64,000 bases of DNA from Prevotella sp. (GTDB taxonomy: Bacteria > Bacteroidota > Bacteroidia > Bacteroidales > Bacteroidaceae): NCBI GenBank assembly GCA_017538105.1, contig JAFYJN010000063.1:1-64000 (forward strand). Direction: 5' to 3'. The position numbers and the translations under genes are program-made. The notes under the pieces were generated by a model. That model was not told the origin of the DNA and did not search any database. It was given only the letters and a program-made list of their open reading frames with translations. Positions within the stretch are counted from its first letter, which is position 1, and every line of letters begins with the position of its first letter. This document shows positions 7,910-17,538 of this stretch, piece by piece.

Positions 7910-8875
7910 ATGTCCGATGACCATCAATTACAGCCTTTCAGTGCAGGCAGCGAAATTCGCCGCCATTGGCGCTTGTATTTGGCCGCATCTGGTCTGGCTG
8001 TGGCATTGACTATGGTCATCACACTGAGCATACCGAAGGTATACGCTGCCCGCATCACTCTTGCAGACGAGAGCAAAGAGATAGACTTACTGATGGGACA
8101 GAACCAAATGCAGGCCTGGCTGAAAGGGACAATTAAACAGAACATGGGCTATAAGAACATCGAAGTGTATGCCCTCCATGTTACCTCACGCGCCTTCGCC
8201 CAAGAGTTGGGACATGTTAAACTGTCCAACCTCGGCACTGACTATGAGCATTATCTTCGCGAACACTACCGCAGACCATGGTGGGAACATCTGTTTACAA
8301 CAGATAACGAAGTGGATATTGTCGGAGTGATAGAAGACAATATCAAAGTCGAGGTGAACAGCTACTACAGCACCCTACGCATCCAGACTACCGACCAAGA
8401 CCCTGTGGTGGCCGCTTTGTTGTGTGACAGTGTACGAGCCGCCCTTGAGCATTTCGTCATCGGTGAGCAACAGAAAATGACATTGCAACTCCAACAAAAC
8501 TATGCCATCCTGCGAAACCAGGCTGAACAACGTTACCGCGATGCCCAACAACGTTATGTTCAATATGCGGACAGCCATAACGACAGCCGTTTGGCATCTG
8601 AAACGAACGAAGAGAAAGCTTTACAGAATGAATACGACAAGGCCTACAAACAATATAACGAGGCCACACTTCAATATCTTAGGGCTGAAGCTTTGGTGAA
8701 CAAACCCGCGCCACCATTTGCCATCGTGAATAACGCCACTGTGCTCACCGAAGTGCATAGTCCCCGTTTCATGGCCTATCTATTGAGTTTCCTTTGTTTT
8801 GCGCTGATTGGCACCACTTGGTTTGTGTTGTTACGCAAGAAATACGAGTTATGGAAAGGAGGTAGTGCTATATGA
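7910..8875 (+). CDS. Chain-length determinant protein, Wzz/PCP-type, copy 2
   Basis: 321 residues. First membrane helix about 22-42 after a hydrophilic N-terminus, a periplasmic domain with predicted coiled coil (about 180-260, rich in Gln/Tyr/Glu), and a second helix about 285-305 with a short basic tail. It shares topology and general composition with the preceding protein but little sequence identity, so this is an old pair, not a recent duplicate. The stop overlaps the start of the polymerase gene (ATGA at 8872), implying translational coupling with Wzy. Confidence 0.82.
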   Translation: MSDDHQLQPFSAGSEIRRHWRLYLAASGLAVALTMVITLSIPKVYAARITLADESKEIDLLMGQNQMQAWLKGTIKQNMGYKNIEVYALHVTSRAFAQELGHVKLSNLGTDYEHYLREHYRRPWWEHLFTTDNEVDIVGVIEDNIKVEVNSYYSTLRIQTTDQDPVVAALLCDSVRAALEHFVIGEQQKMTLQLQQNYAILRNQAEQRYRDAQQRYVQYADSHNDSRLASETNEEKALQNEYDKAYKQYNEATLQYLRAEALVNKPAPPFAIVNNATVLTEVHSPRFMAYLLSFLCFALIGTTWFVLLRKKYELWKGGSAI

Positions 8876-10065
8876 GCATAGGCATTCTTGTTTTCTTGGG
8901 AGTGCTTGTCGTCGCTTTCACCGTCTTGAAGATAGGCGATGTGTTTTCGCCATGGTTCCTCACCGCAGCCATCTGGTTTGCCATTCTTTTCCTTTTCCTC
9001 TTCAATGACATACTTGACCCCCTCGGACCGCAATTCTATACATCGCTGTCGATTTGGGTGCCCATCTTCTGTGTATCATCACTGCTCACCTATTACGCAC
9101 TGCCCGCATCCGCCAAACGAGAAGAAAAAGCCACAAGCATCGACATCAACAAGACCATCTTCAATGTGCTGTTCTATCTGTCGTTGGTGATGACCCCCTT
9201 TTACCTCTACCGTATCATGCAGACCATCATGTTGTTCGACACCTCCGACATGCTGTACAATCTGCGCCTCATGGCGATCTATGGCGATGAGAATTACGGC
9301 ATACTCAACTATACCTATGTCATCAACATGTCGCTATTGGCAGTTGCCATCTGGCATTATCCCAAGATACCACTGTGGAAACTGCTTGCCATATATTTCG
9401 TATGCAGCATCAGCGCTTTCGCCATTATGGAAAAAGGCATGATATTTTTCTTTCTGGCAGCCACCGTTTTCGTGCTGTATGAGAAAAAAGTCATAAGGGT
9501 GAGAACCATTGCTTTAGGAGCAATAGCGGTGGTGGTATTGTTCTATTTAATTACCAGCGCACGTGAACAAGCCGACACTGCCGATGAATACAAACTCACT
9601 TTTCTAGATTTCTTCGCCATGTATATCCTCTCGCCAGCAGTGGCGTACGAACGTATCGGTGAAGACTTGTCGGGACAGTTTGGCTCTAACTCTTTTTATA
9701 CCATTTATCTCTTTCTCAATCGCTTTGGCGGCGATTTCGAAGTACATACCAAATTGCAAAATTTCGTCTGGGTGCCTATCCCCACCAATGTATATACCAT
9801 TTTCCAACCCTTCTTCCAAGATTTCGGGCAAAAAGGTGTGGCTTTCTTCGCCTTTTTCTACGGAACCCTCTCAGGCTGGGCCTATCGTATGTTTCACAAT
9901 GGCAGCGCCTTTGGGAAAAGCGCTTATATCTACATCGCTTATGTACTTATGTTGCAATTCTTTCAAGACAACTTGATATTAAGTACAGTTTTGGTGTTGC
10001 AGTTCTTCTTCTTCGTCTGGCTGATGACACAGGACAAGATTCACATATATACGTTCAAGAAGTGA
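8872..10065 (+). CDS. Putative oligosaccharide repeat-unit polymerase (Wzy-like)
   Basis: 397 residues with about ten or more hydrophobic segments along the whole length and a larger polar loop around residues 225-310 that includes FGSNSFYTIYLFLNRFGG. This layout, its place between Wzz and Wzx genes, and the 4-bp ATGA overlap with the Wzz-like gene support a Wzy role: joining lipid-linked repeat units on the periplasmic side. Sequence conservation in this class is very low, so the call rests on topology and context. O-antigen ligase is the main alternative, but this locus already has all other parts of a Wzy-dependent system. Confidence 0.72.
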   Translation: MSIGILVFLGVLVVAFTVLKIGDVFSPWFLTAAIWFAILFLFLFNDILDPLGPQFYTSLSIWVPIFCVSSLLTYYALPASAKREEKATSIDINKTIFNVLFYLSLVMTPFYLYRIMQTIMLFDTSDMLYNLRLMAIYGDENYGILNYTYVINMSLLAVAIWHYPKIPLWKLLAIYFVCSISAFAIMEKGMIFFFLAATVFVLYEKKVIRVRTIALGAIAVVVLFYLITSAREQADTADEYKLTFLDFFAMYILSPAVAYERIGEDLSGQFGSNSFYTIYLFLNRFGGDFEVHTKLQNFVWVPIPTNVYTIFQPFFQDFGQKGVAFFAFFYGTLSGWAYRMFHNGSAFGKSAYIYIAYVLMLQFFQDNLILSTVLVLQFFFFVWLMTQDKIHIYTFKK

Positions 10066-10091
10066 AGTAACAGAATAATACTAAATCAAGT

Positions 10092-11429
10092 ATGACAGAA
10101 GCTAAATACAGTAGTAGACGCTCCTCACTTCTTGTGAAAAACATCCTTGGCTCTCTTCTCATCAAGGGATGGTCGGCTATTGTGGTTCTGATGCTGGTGC
10201 CCATAACACTTCACTGTCTGGGTGAATACACCAATGGCGTATGGCTCACCATCAGCAGTCTGCTTCTTTGGATAGACAATATGGATATAGGGTTGGGCAA
10301 CGGCCTCAGGAATCGTCTTGCTGCCTATATCGCCCATGATGAGCATGGGCGGGCCCGCTGTTTGGTTTCTTCCACCTTCGCCATGTTATTGTGTATCATG
10401 TTACCCACAATGCTGTTATTGCTTGCGCTGATATTTTGGGGCGACACTTACAGTTTCCTCAATGTAGATGAAAAGACCATAAGCAATCTTGACACCATAT
10501 TGATGATTACCGTCATGTTCGTCTGTTCCACTTTCGTGCTCAAACTGATAGGTAATTTCTATATGGGGCTTCAACTACCGGCAGTAAGCAACCTGCTGGT
10601 ATGCCTGGGACAGACATTGGCACTTGTTGGCACATATATTGTATATCTCTCTGGAAGCCATTCCCTTCTACACATCGCGTTGGTGAACACAGTTTCACCA
10701 CTTTTGGTATATTTAGTAGCCTATCCTATCACCTTTTTATACAAGTACAAGGAATTACGCCCGAGCATTCATTTAGTCAGCATGAGTGAAGCCAAAAGTG
10801 TGATGAGCATGGGCATTCAGTTTTTCATCATCCAGATTTCAAGTGTCATTCTTTTCATGACATCCAACATCTTGATTTCTAAACTATTCTCACCAGCGTT
10901 GGTGACACCCTATCAAATCACCTATCGTTATTTCAGTATCATGCTGGTATTATTCACTGTAATATGCATGCCTTTCTGGAATGCCACCACAGACGCTTAT
11001 GAAAGAAAGGACATGAACTGGATACGACAAGCATCGAAAAGGCTCAACCTCATGACCATTCTCATTTTTGTCGCTATCGTCTTGATGGTGGTGCTATCTG
11101 ATTACGTCTATTCAATATGGATAGGCGATGGAACCACCATTGACATAAAGATGAGTATCGCCATGGCTTGTTATATTCTGATTATAATAGTCAGCATGCG
11201 TTATAGTTATTTCATCAGTGGCATCGGCAAACTGAAGATACAATTGATTTTCACCTCGTCGGCAGCAATTCTTTTCATTCCGCTGGCTTATCTTACAGTT
11301 TACCTCACTCACGACATCATTTGGTTTATGGCATTGATGTCTCTTGTCAACCTACCCGGACTGATAGCCAACCGCATTCAGTTCGGAAAACTCGTCAACG
11401 GTAAAGCGTCTGGAATATGGTTCAAATAA
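10092..11429 (+). CDS. Polysaccharide flippase (Wzx-like, MATE/MOP superfamily)
   Basis: 445 residues with about 12 membrane segments. The N-terminal part holds GVWLTISSLLLWIDNMDIGLGNGLRNRL, the typical loop of Wzx-type flippases between the first two helices, where the family commonly has a glycine-rich D-x-GxGxxxxxR run. It should move undecaprenyl-linked repeat units across the inner membrane for the polymerase encoded just upstream. It overlaps the following glycosyltransferase gene by 13 bp. Confidence 0.87.
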   Translation: MTEAKYSSRRSSLLVKNILGSLLIKGWSAIVVLMLVPITLHCLGEYTNGVWLTISSLLLWIDNMDIGLGNGLRNRLAAYIAHDEHGRARCLVSSTFAMLLCIMLPTMLLLLALIFWGDTYSFLNVDEKTISNLDTILMITVMFVCSTFVLKLIGNFYMGLQLPAVSNLLVCLGQTLALVGTYIVYLSGSHSLLHIALVNTVSPLLVYLVAYPITFLYKYKELRPSIHLVSMSEAKSVMSMGIQFFIIQISSVILFMTSNILISKLFSPALVTPYQITYRYFSIMLVLFTVICMPFWNATTDAYERKDMNWIRQASKRLNLMTILIFVAIVLMVVLSDYVYSIWIGDGTTIDIKMSIAMACYILIIIVSMRYSYFISGIGKLKIQLIFTSSAAILFIPLAYLTVYLTHDIIWFMALMSLVNLPGLIANRIQFGKLVNGKASGIWFK

Positions 11430-12331
11430 TCGACGTCTCCATCATCATCGTCAATTACAACACTTTGCATGTGATTGGCCCATGTATCGACAGCATTGTG
11501 TCGATGACCAAAGGCATTAACTATGAGATTATCGTTGTGGACAACGGATCAACTGATGGTTCAGCAGAAACATTAAGTAAAAATTCACGTATTACATGGG
11601 TACCGACTGGGGAAAACCTTGGTTTTGGGAAAGCCAACAATATAGGTTTGGAGAAAGCTAAAGGAGATTATATATTCTTTCTCAATTCCGACACCATTTT
11701 GAGGAACAATGCCATCAAGATGTTATATGATTTCGCTGTTCATTACGAAGGACGATTGGGCGCACTGGGATGCATACTTGAGAACCGTGAAGAACGGGCT
11801 ATTCATTCTTACGGACAATTTCCACGTATGCGCAACGATTTCTCCAAATATGTGGTCACTCCTATACGGAAAGCGTTCCATTTGTATCATGAGCCAGCAC
11901 CTGTTTTGCCAGACAATTATATGCTTGTGGATTATGTAACCGGTGCCGATTTGTTTGTTAAACATGACGTGCTGAAAGCATGCGGCGCTTTCCATCCCGC
12001 ATTTTTCATGTATTTTGAGGAATCCGAGATGGAATTCCGATTTGCACAGAAAGGATACGACAACATCTTGCTCCGGGGCCCACGTATCGTTCATTTGGAA
12101 GGAGAAGGCGGTAAGGACGGGCAATCTTCGAAATTCCTCCGCGATTGCCTTCGCCAACAAAAAAGTGAGTATATTTATTACAAACTGACACGTCCTAAAT
12201 GGAAATATTACCTATATCGGATGGTTCATCCGGTCTTACGGCAGACTCTTTGGCTGAATCCCCATGTATCAATAGGTGACAAATGGGCAGTGTGCAAACA
12301 ATTATTCGTTAAAACAAACATTAAACAATAA
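11417..12331 (+). CDS. Glycosyltransferase family 2
   Basis: 304 residues. The GT-A fold is seen in DVSIIIVNYNT at the N-terminus, VVDNGSTDGS near residue 40, NLGFGKANNIGL near 67, and the DxD-like FLNSDTIL near 92. The C-terminal half includes VTGADLFVKHDVLKACGAFHP and FFMYFEESEMEFRFAQKGY, typical of rhamnosyltransferase-like GT2 enzymes. It adds a sugar to the lipid-linked repeat unit in the cytoplasm; donor and linkage cannot be read from sequence. It starts 13 bp inside the flippase gene. Confidence 0.87.
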   Translation: MVQIIDVSIIIVNYNTLHVIGPCIDSIVSMTKGINYEIIVVDNGSTDGSAETLSKNSRITWVPTGENLGFGKANNIGLEKAKGDYIFFLNSDTILRNNAIKMLYDFAVHYEGRLGALGCILENREERAIHSYGQFPRMRNDFSKYVVTPIRKAFHLYHEPAPVLPDNYMLVDYVTGADLFVKHDVLKACGAFHPAFFMYFEESEMEFRFAQKGYDNILLRGPRIVHLEGEGGKDGQSSKFLRDCLRQQKSEYIYYKLTRPKWKYYLYRMVHPVLRQTLWLNPHVSIGDKWAVCKQLFVKTNIKQ

Positions 12332-12335
12332 CGGT

Positions 12336-13469
12336 ATGAACTTTCTAATAGATGGTCGAGTATGGTCGAGAAACGCCTCGGGTATCACCACCTTTCTCAA
12401 TTGTGCCATTACCGAATGGGCCACACAGCGCCATTCCGACACCTTCTATGTCGTTCTGCCCAAGGGCATGGATCCATCGATAGAACTCGAAACGATGCCT
12501 GCCAACATTCATTTGCTCGACTATAGCAACAAGTTTCCGCATTGGCTACCCAATATCCTCATACTCCAATGGCTTATCCCCCGATTGTGCCGGAAGTTGA
12601 AGATTGACTTTTATTATTCACCTGTCCCTCATCTGCCATGGCTTCTCCCCCGAAGTACCAAAAAAATTATCACAGTTCACGATGTGGTGAATATTGAGAT
12701 GAAAGAAACTATGGCATGGACCAACAGGTTAGCGACAAGTTTGTTTTTTGGTCGAGCGATTAAACGTGCCGACTATCTTTGGACAAACTCCCATTACACA
12801 AAGCAGAAAGTGGAACAATACTATCCACGACGAAAACGCAAGGAAATCTTTGTGGGTAATTCTTCTGACAACCGTCTTTTCCATCCATTGTTTCTCGACG
12901 ACGCAAAGAAACAAGAAATCAAGCATCAATATGGCATCCAAGGAAAGATGCTGCTTTTTGTGGGTTCTCTTGAACCACGCAAAAACCTCTCCTTTCTGTT
13001 AAAGCTCATGCCTAAACTTTATCGGGAACATGGTATTCAACTGGTGGTTGTCGGCGGTAAAGGATGGAAGAACTCCGATTTGCGCAACATCGTTGAGGCG
13101 CAGGATTATCCCCGTGAAGCAGTACATTTTTGCGGATATGTCACCAATCAAGAGTTGGTCACCCTTTATAACATAGCAGACTGTTTTGTGTCTGCCGCCC
13201 TGATGGAAGGTTTCGGGATGCCCCAGTTGGAAGCCCTTATGTGCGGTTGTCCCATCGTCACCGCCCACAATACAGCCATGATAGAAGTGGCACAAGGCAA
13301 AGAGGGCGCTACAACCGTAGAAGGTTACGACCCCGATGACTGGTACAGGAATATCCTTCACACCTTAGAGACTCAACCCGAAGTGAATTTCGAGAGTTTG
13401 AAAGCATATAATTGGGAAAGTATCATACGCGATCTTATACTATACCTTAACCTGCCGACCACATCTTAG
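12336..13469 (+). CDS. Glycosyltransferase family 4 (GT-B fold)
   Basis: 377 residues from ATG 12336, 4 bp after the previous stop; a longer frame from 12276 is rejected because it overlaps the GT2 gene and adds no conserved sequence. The N-terminal domain contains DGRVWSRNASGITTF; the C-terminal nucleotide-sugar domain contains LLFVGSLEPRKNL and the EGFGMPQLEAL segment that carries the E-x7-E motif of retaining GT4 enzymes. The substrate is unknown. Last gene before a promoter-bearing gap of about 125 bp. Confidence 0.88.
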   Translation: MNFLIDGRVWSRNASGITTFLNCAITEWATQRHSDTFYVVLPKGMDPSIELETMPANIHLLDYSNKFPHWLPNILILQWLIPRLCRKLKIDFYYSPVPHLPWLLPRSTKKIITVHDVVNIEMKETMAWTNRLATSLFFGRAIKRADYLWTNSHYTKQKVEQYYPRRKRKEIFVGNSSDNRLFHPLFLDDAKKQEIKHQYGIQGKMLLFVGSLEPRKNLSFLLKLMPKLYREHGIQLVVVGGKGWKNSDLRNIVEAQDYPREAVHFCGYVTNQELVTLYNIADCFVSAALMEGFGMPQLEALMCGCPIVTAHNTAMIEVAQGKEGATTVEGYDPDDWYRNILHTLETQPEVNFESLKAYNWESIIRDLILYLNLPTTS

Positions 13470-13540
13470 CCAAGTTTCCAGGTAATACAAGCCATCTTGA
13501 AATAATCGAATGAAGGAACGCATATCTCGGATTAAATGCT

Positions 13541-13548
13541 TACCTTTG
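13541..13548 (+). promoter_or_regulatory. -7 box upstream of the CotH-like gene
   Basis: TACCTTTG fits TAnnTTTG and lies 47 bp before the ATG at 13596. No TTTG is seen at -33. Confidence 0.5.
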
Positions 13549-13595
13549 CACTATTATTGAACATGTAAAACCGGTATGCTCCGCAGATAATAAAA

Positions 13596-15149
13596 ATGAA
13601 ACACCTGACTTACTTGATTATACTTCTTACCAGCCTTATGATGATTGACTGTACCGACCTGGACGAAGTCAACCGCCGACTCGACACGTTGGAAGATGAA
13701 ATGGAAAAAACAGGCTATGATATTACAAGTCCTAAGCTGACCAGCATGGAATTTCTTGCTTCAGCTAATCCCAATGAGTTGATTGATAATGTGAAGTGTG
13801 ATATCATCGGCGACAGCGTCGTGGAATGTTGGATTCATCACATCACGGACGACAAACTTCTCACCCCTCATTTCACCTTCAACGGCGATAGTGTGATGGC
13901 AGATGGAGTAAAACTTGTAAGCGATGTCTCTACGTATGATTTTAAGGCTCCCGTCAAACTAACTGTTTACGCTTCGAAGAAGGCAAAGGAATACACCCTC
14001 TATGTGCATGCTTTCACAGGACTGCCCATTCTCTGGATAGAAACGGAGGGGAGAGAAGAGATTATTTCCACGGAAGACTATCTCAATGCGCATTTCCGAC
14101 TGGTGGAAGATGTCTGTTCTCCTTCTGCCGGAGCTATCACAGAAGCTGACGGTCACATCAGAGGCCGTGGTAATTCAACCTGGAACGCTCCCAAAAGGCC
14201 ATACCGTCTAAAATTTGATGAGAAAGTGGGTTTCCTTGGCGAAGCAAAGGACAAGTCGTGGGTTCTGCTGGCCAATTACTTTGACAAGACAGCATTACGT
14301 AATGCCACCGCTTTCTACCTTGGTGAGATCAGCCTCCTTGACTATACACCTCATTTCCATTTCGTAGAAGTGATGCTCAACGGTCAGTATTGTGGGACAT
14401 ACCAATTAGGTGACCATTTGAAGATTTCCGAAAACCGTGTCAATGTGGGCGATGACGGCTTTTTATTGGAGATAGATGAGAGGGCCGATGAAAGTGATGT
14501 TTTCTTCCATCTGTCATACATTGCACAGCCAGTAGTCATCAAGGATCCTGACGTGGAAGTGGGCGATGATAACTATAACTATGTGAAAGACTTTGTCGCC
14601 ACTGCCGAAGCCGCTTTGTTTTCCGAAAATTTCACTAACCCCGATGAAGGCTGGCAGAAATACATGGACATGGACTCTTTCGTCGACTGGTACCTTATTA
14701 ATGAGATTGCCAAAAACACAGATGCCATGTTCGTGTCAAGTTGTTATATGAACCTGAAACGGGGAGGAAAACTAAAGATGGGACCGATATGGGATTATGA
14801 TATTGCTTTCGGCAACGTGAATTATAACGACAACTGTAATCCCGAAGGGATATGCATCAGAATTGTATCCTGGTTTGACCGTCTTTTCCAAGACCCTGCC
14901 TTCACCACCAAAGTCAAGGGACGGTTTGCATACTTTTACAACCACCTGCCAGATATCATGGACAACATCAACAAAAATGCCACCTATCTTAGGTATTCGG
15001 TCATGGAAAACAACAACAAATGGGGCACTCTCTACAATTACACATGGCCAAACTATGACATCTGGGGTAGTTATAAGAATGAGATACAAAACTTGAAGAA
15101 CTGGATTCAACAGCGTTTTGAATGGTTGAAGAGTGAGTTTGACATGTAG
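13596..15149 (+). CDS. CotH-kinase-family lipoprotein
   Basis: 517 residues. A hydrophobic N-terminus ends in a Cys (MMIDC, residue 19) and looks like a lipoprotein signal. Residues about 25-150 form a beta-rich region; the CotH domain follows with RGRGNSTWNAPKRPYRLKF (about 188-206), SWVLLANYFDKTALRNA and MGPIWDYDIAFGN near residue 400. CotH proteins are atypical kinases first known from bacterial spore coats; the WDYDIAFGN segment corresponds to the metal-binding DxD-type region of the fold. A spore role is excluded in Bacteroidetes. Its place between glycosyltransferase genes suggests phosphorylation or decoration of a surface polymer or protein, which is inference. The GH-like gene starts 2 bp after the stop. 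Confidence 0.82.
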   Translation: MKHLTYLIILLTSLMMIDCTDLDEVNRRLDTLEDEMEKTGYDITSPKLTSMEFLASANPNELIDNVKCDIIGDSVVECWIHHITDDKLLTPHFTFNGDSVMADGVKLVSDVSTYDFKAPVKLTVYASKKAKEYTLYVHAFTGLPILWIETEGREEIISTEDYLNAHFRLVEDVCSPSAGAITEADGHIRGRGNSTWNAPKRPYRLKFDEKVGFLGEAKDKSWVLLANYFDKTALRNATAFYLGEISLLDYTPHFHFVEVMLNGQYCGTYQLGDHLKISENRVNVGDDGFLLEIDERADESDVFFHLSYIAQPVVIKDPDVEVGDDNYNYVKDFVATAEAALFSENFTNPDEGWQKYMDMDSFVDWYLINEIAKNTDAMFVSSCYMNLKRGGKLKMGPIWDYDIAFGNVNYNDNCNPEGICIRIVSWFDRLFQDPAFTTKVKGRFAYFYNHLPDIMDNINKNATYLRYSVMENNNKWGTLYNYTWPNYDIWGSYKNEIQNLKNWIQQRFEWLKSEFDM

Positions 15150-15151
15150 GG

Positions 15152-16393
15152 ATGAAAGAGATGAAAAAAAGTATGTTGAAAATACCCGTTTTACTGGTAG
15201 CGATAGCCTATACCACCCTTTCCATGGCTCAGGAAAGTCGAAGCTACGACTCATACAGGGGGTTGGTGATGGCCGGCTACCAAGGATGGTTCAGTACACC
15301 CGGCGATGGAGGTAACCGAGGGTGGTACCATTACCAGGGTAAGGACCGCACCTTCCGCCCCGGCTCCACCAATGTGGACTTGTGGCCCGATGTTAGCGAG
15401 TATGAAAAGACATACAAGACATCCTTCACCCTCGACAATGGAGAGCCAGCCTATGTCTTCTCCTCACGTGATGCCTCCACCATGGACCTGCATTTCAAGT
15501 GGATGAGCGAATATGGTGTTGACGGTATTTTTGTCCAACGCTTTGTGGTAGACCAGAAATGGCCTTTGGGAAAGTCTCATCACGACACCGTTCTCGACAA
15601 TGCCATGGTCTGCGCCAAGAAATACGGCAAGGCTGTATGCGTGATGTATGACCTTAGCGGTATGTCAGCGGGTGACGAGAAGGTGGTGCTCTCTGACATC
15701 GAACAACTTGCCAGGAAATATAGTCTATTCAATCACAAGTCATGTCCACAATACCTCTACCACAATAACAAACCCCTTGTCTCTGTTTGGGGTGTGGGGT
15801 TCAACGACGGGCGGAAATATGGTTTCAATGAAACTGAAGCAATTATCCGTGGGTTGAAGAACATGGGATTCAGTGTCATGATTGGTGTACCTGCCTATTG
15901 GCGTGAAATGAGGAAAGACAGCGAAAGAGACCCTCGTCTGCACCAGCAGATCAAGATGTGTGACATCATCCTACCTTGGTTTGTCGGCCGTTACGACGAG
16001 GAGAGTTTTCCCGGTTTCACACAACTCATCCTCGACGACATGAGATGGGCGAAAGCTAACCATGTGGACTATGCCCCAGTCTGCTTTCCGGGATTCTCCT
16101 GGCGCAACATGAACTATCAGAAGAAGGGCGAAGTGGTGGGAATGGCCAGGAACAAAGGCTCTTTCTATAAGAAACAACTCGACTTCAGTGTCAAAAATGC
16201 CGACATGGTATACATTGCCATGTTTGACGAGATAGACGAGGGTACTGCCATCTTCAAAATAGCGAGAAGGGTACCGACATCCGCACCAGGGAGTGAGTTC
16301 CTGCCTTTGGAAAGGGGCGTCAGCAGCGACCACTACCTGAAGCTCACCGGCAAAGCCGCCAAGAAACTGCGAAAACGACTGGGTATCAGATGA
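15152..16393 (+). CDS. Secreted glycoside-hydrolase-like protein (GH71/GH99-like)
   Basis: 413 residues with a signal peptide (LLVAIAYTTLSMAQ). The mature part opens with YRGLVMAGYQGWFSTPGDGG, typical of the GH71/GH99-like barrel group, and continues with HFKWMSEYGVDGIFVQRFV, CVMYDLSGM, and MFDEIDEGTAIFK near the C-terminus, the last carrying acidic residues in the position expected for GH99-type active sites. GH99 enzymes act on alpha-mannosides; the true substrate here is not evident. An internal ATG at 15164 is an alternative start. Tight 2-bp spacing to the CotH-like gene indicates co-expression. A hydrolase inside a polymer biosynthesis locus may trim or release the product. Confidence 0.78.
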   Translation: MKEMKKSMLKIPVLLVAIAYTTLSMAQESRSYDSYRGLVMAGYQGWFSTPGDGGNRGWYHYQGKDRTFRPGSTNVDLWPDVSEYEKTYKTSFTLDNGEPAYVFSSRDASTMDLHFKWMSEYGVDGIFVQRFVVDQKWPLGKSHHDTVLDNAMVCAKKYGKAVCVMYDLSGMSAGDEKVVLSDIEQLARKYSLFNHKSCPQYLYHNNKPLVSVWGVGFNDGRKYGFNETEAIIRGLKNMGFSVMIGVPAYWREMRKDSERDPRLHQQIKMCDIILPWFVGRYDEESFPGFTQLILDDMRWAKANHVDYAPVCFPGFSWRNMNYQKKGEVVGMARNKGSFYKKQLDFSVKNADMVYIAMFDEIDEGTAIFKIARRVPTSAPGSEFLPLERGVSSDHYLKLTGKAAKKLRKRLGIR

Positions 16394-16436
16394 TCACGAC
16401 CTCCTACCCTCGTCTCACACACGTAAAGATAAGGAT

Positions 16437-17501
16437 ATGATCTATATAAACGGAAGATTTCTGACCCATCCGATGACAGGCGTTGAGCGCTATGCCTACA
16501 ACATCTGCAAATCACTATTGTCCATGGGGCAAACGTTCACCATTATCTGTCCTAAACGTCCCATTTTGGACATCTATGACATCCATGACATGAACATTGT
16601 CCGCTTCGGACATGGCAATTCGCATTTTTGGGAACAATGCATGTTGCCATTTTTCTTCGTCAGGAAAAAAAACTATCTTTTGCTGAACTTTACGGGATTG
16701 GGGCCGATACTGATACGCAAGAAAATCATGACCATTCATGATTTGTCGTTTTTGGAGAACTCATCATGGCACTCGCTCCCTTACAGGTTATGGTATAAAA
16801 TGATGACTCCCCTTGCCGCCCGCACCTCAAGACAACTTATCACTGTCAGCCATTTCTCCAAGAACGAAATACTTCGTTTTTATCCTTCCTTGAAGAAGAA
16901 AGAGATTACAATAGTATATAATGCGGCAGATAAGAACATATTCTACCGGAATGCCTCTGAAGATACATCTAAAGAACGGTTTGTATTGGCGGTATCATCC
17001 ATCGATCCCAGAAAGAATTTTATCCGGCTTTTAGAAGCTTTTACGGAACTACCCAACTGCCAACTGAACATTGTAGGCAAAGCCAACCGTGTGTTCAAAG
17101 AGCAAGACTTGCAGAAGCAGAATTTAGATAATGTCAAGTTTCTTGGCAAAGTATCAGACCAAGAACTCGTCCTACTCTACAATAATGCTTATTGCTTTGT
17201 TTTTCCGTCTATCTATGAGGGTTTTGGCATTCCACCCATTGAAGCCATGGCCTGCGGATGTCCTGTATTAGCAGCAGACATTCCCGTTTTACATGAAGTA
17301 TGTGCAGATGGTGCTATCTATTTCGACCCTCTCAACGTACAGGACATTCGGAGTAAAATAGAACAGTTCATAAAAATTGATGATTGTGATAGAAAGCTGA
17401 TGATAAAAAAAGGTTTGGCCAATGCCGCTCGTTTCTCATGGGAAGTTTCTGCAAAAAAGGTGCTCGAAATTATCAACAATTATATTGATGCGACAAAATA
17501 A
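16437..17501 (+). CDS. Glycosyltransferase family 4
   Basis: 354 residues. N-terminal YINGRFLTHPMTGVERYAYN marks the acceptor domain of mannosyl/galactosyl-type GT4 enzymes; MTIHDLSFLE lies near residue 98; the donor domain has LAVSSIDPRKNFIRLLEA and YEGFGIPPIEAMACGCPV with the E-x7-E motif. Predicted cytoplasmic enzyme that extends the lipid-linked repeat unit. Codon use is AT-richer than in the export genes upstream, as is common for horizontally exchanged glycosyltransferases. A spacer of 43 bp separates it from the GH-like gene. Confidence 0.88.
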   Translation: MIYINGRFLTHPMTGVERYAYNICKSLLSMGQTFTIICPKRPILDIYDIHDMNIVRFGHGNSHFWEQCMLPFFFVRKKNYLLLNFTGLGPILIRKKIMTIHDLSFLENSSWHSLPYRLWYKMMTPLAARTSRQLITVSHFSKNEILRFYPSLKKKEITIVYNAADKNIFYRNASEDTSKERFVLAVSSIDPRKNFIRLLEAFTELPNCQLNIVGKANRVFKEQDLQKQNLDNVKFLGKVSDQELVLLYNNAYCFVFPSIYEGFGIPPIEAMACGCPVLAADIPVLHEVCADGAIYFDPLNVQDIRSKIEQFIKIDDCDRKLMIKKGLANAARFSWEVSAKKVLEIINNYIDATK

Positions 17502-17538
17502 ACAGCTTGCTAGAACGTTATCTATTAAAAGCTAGTCT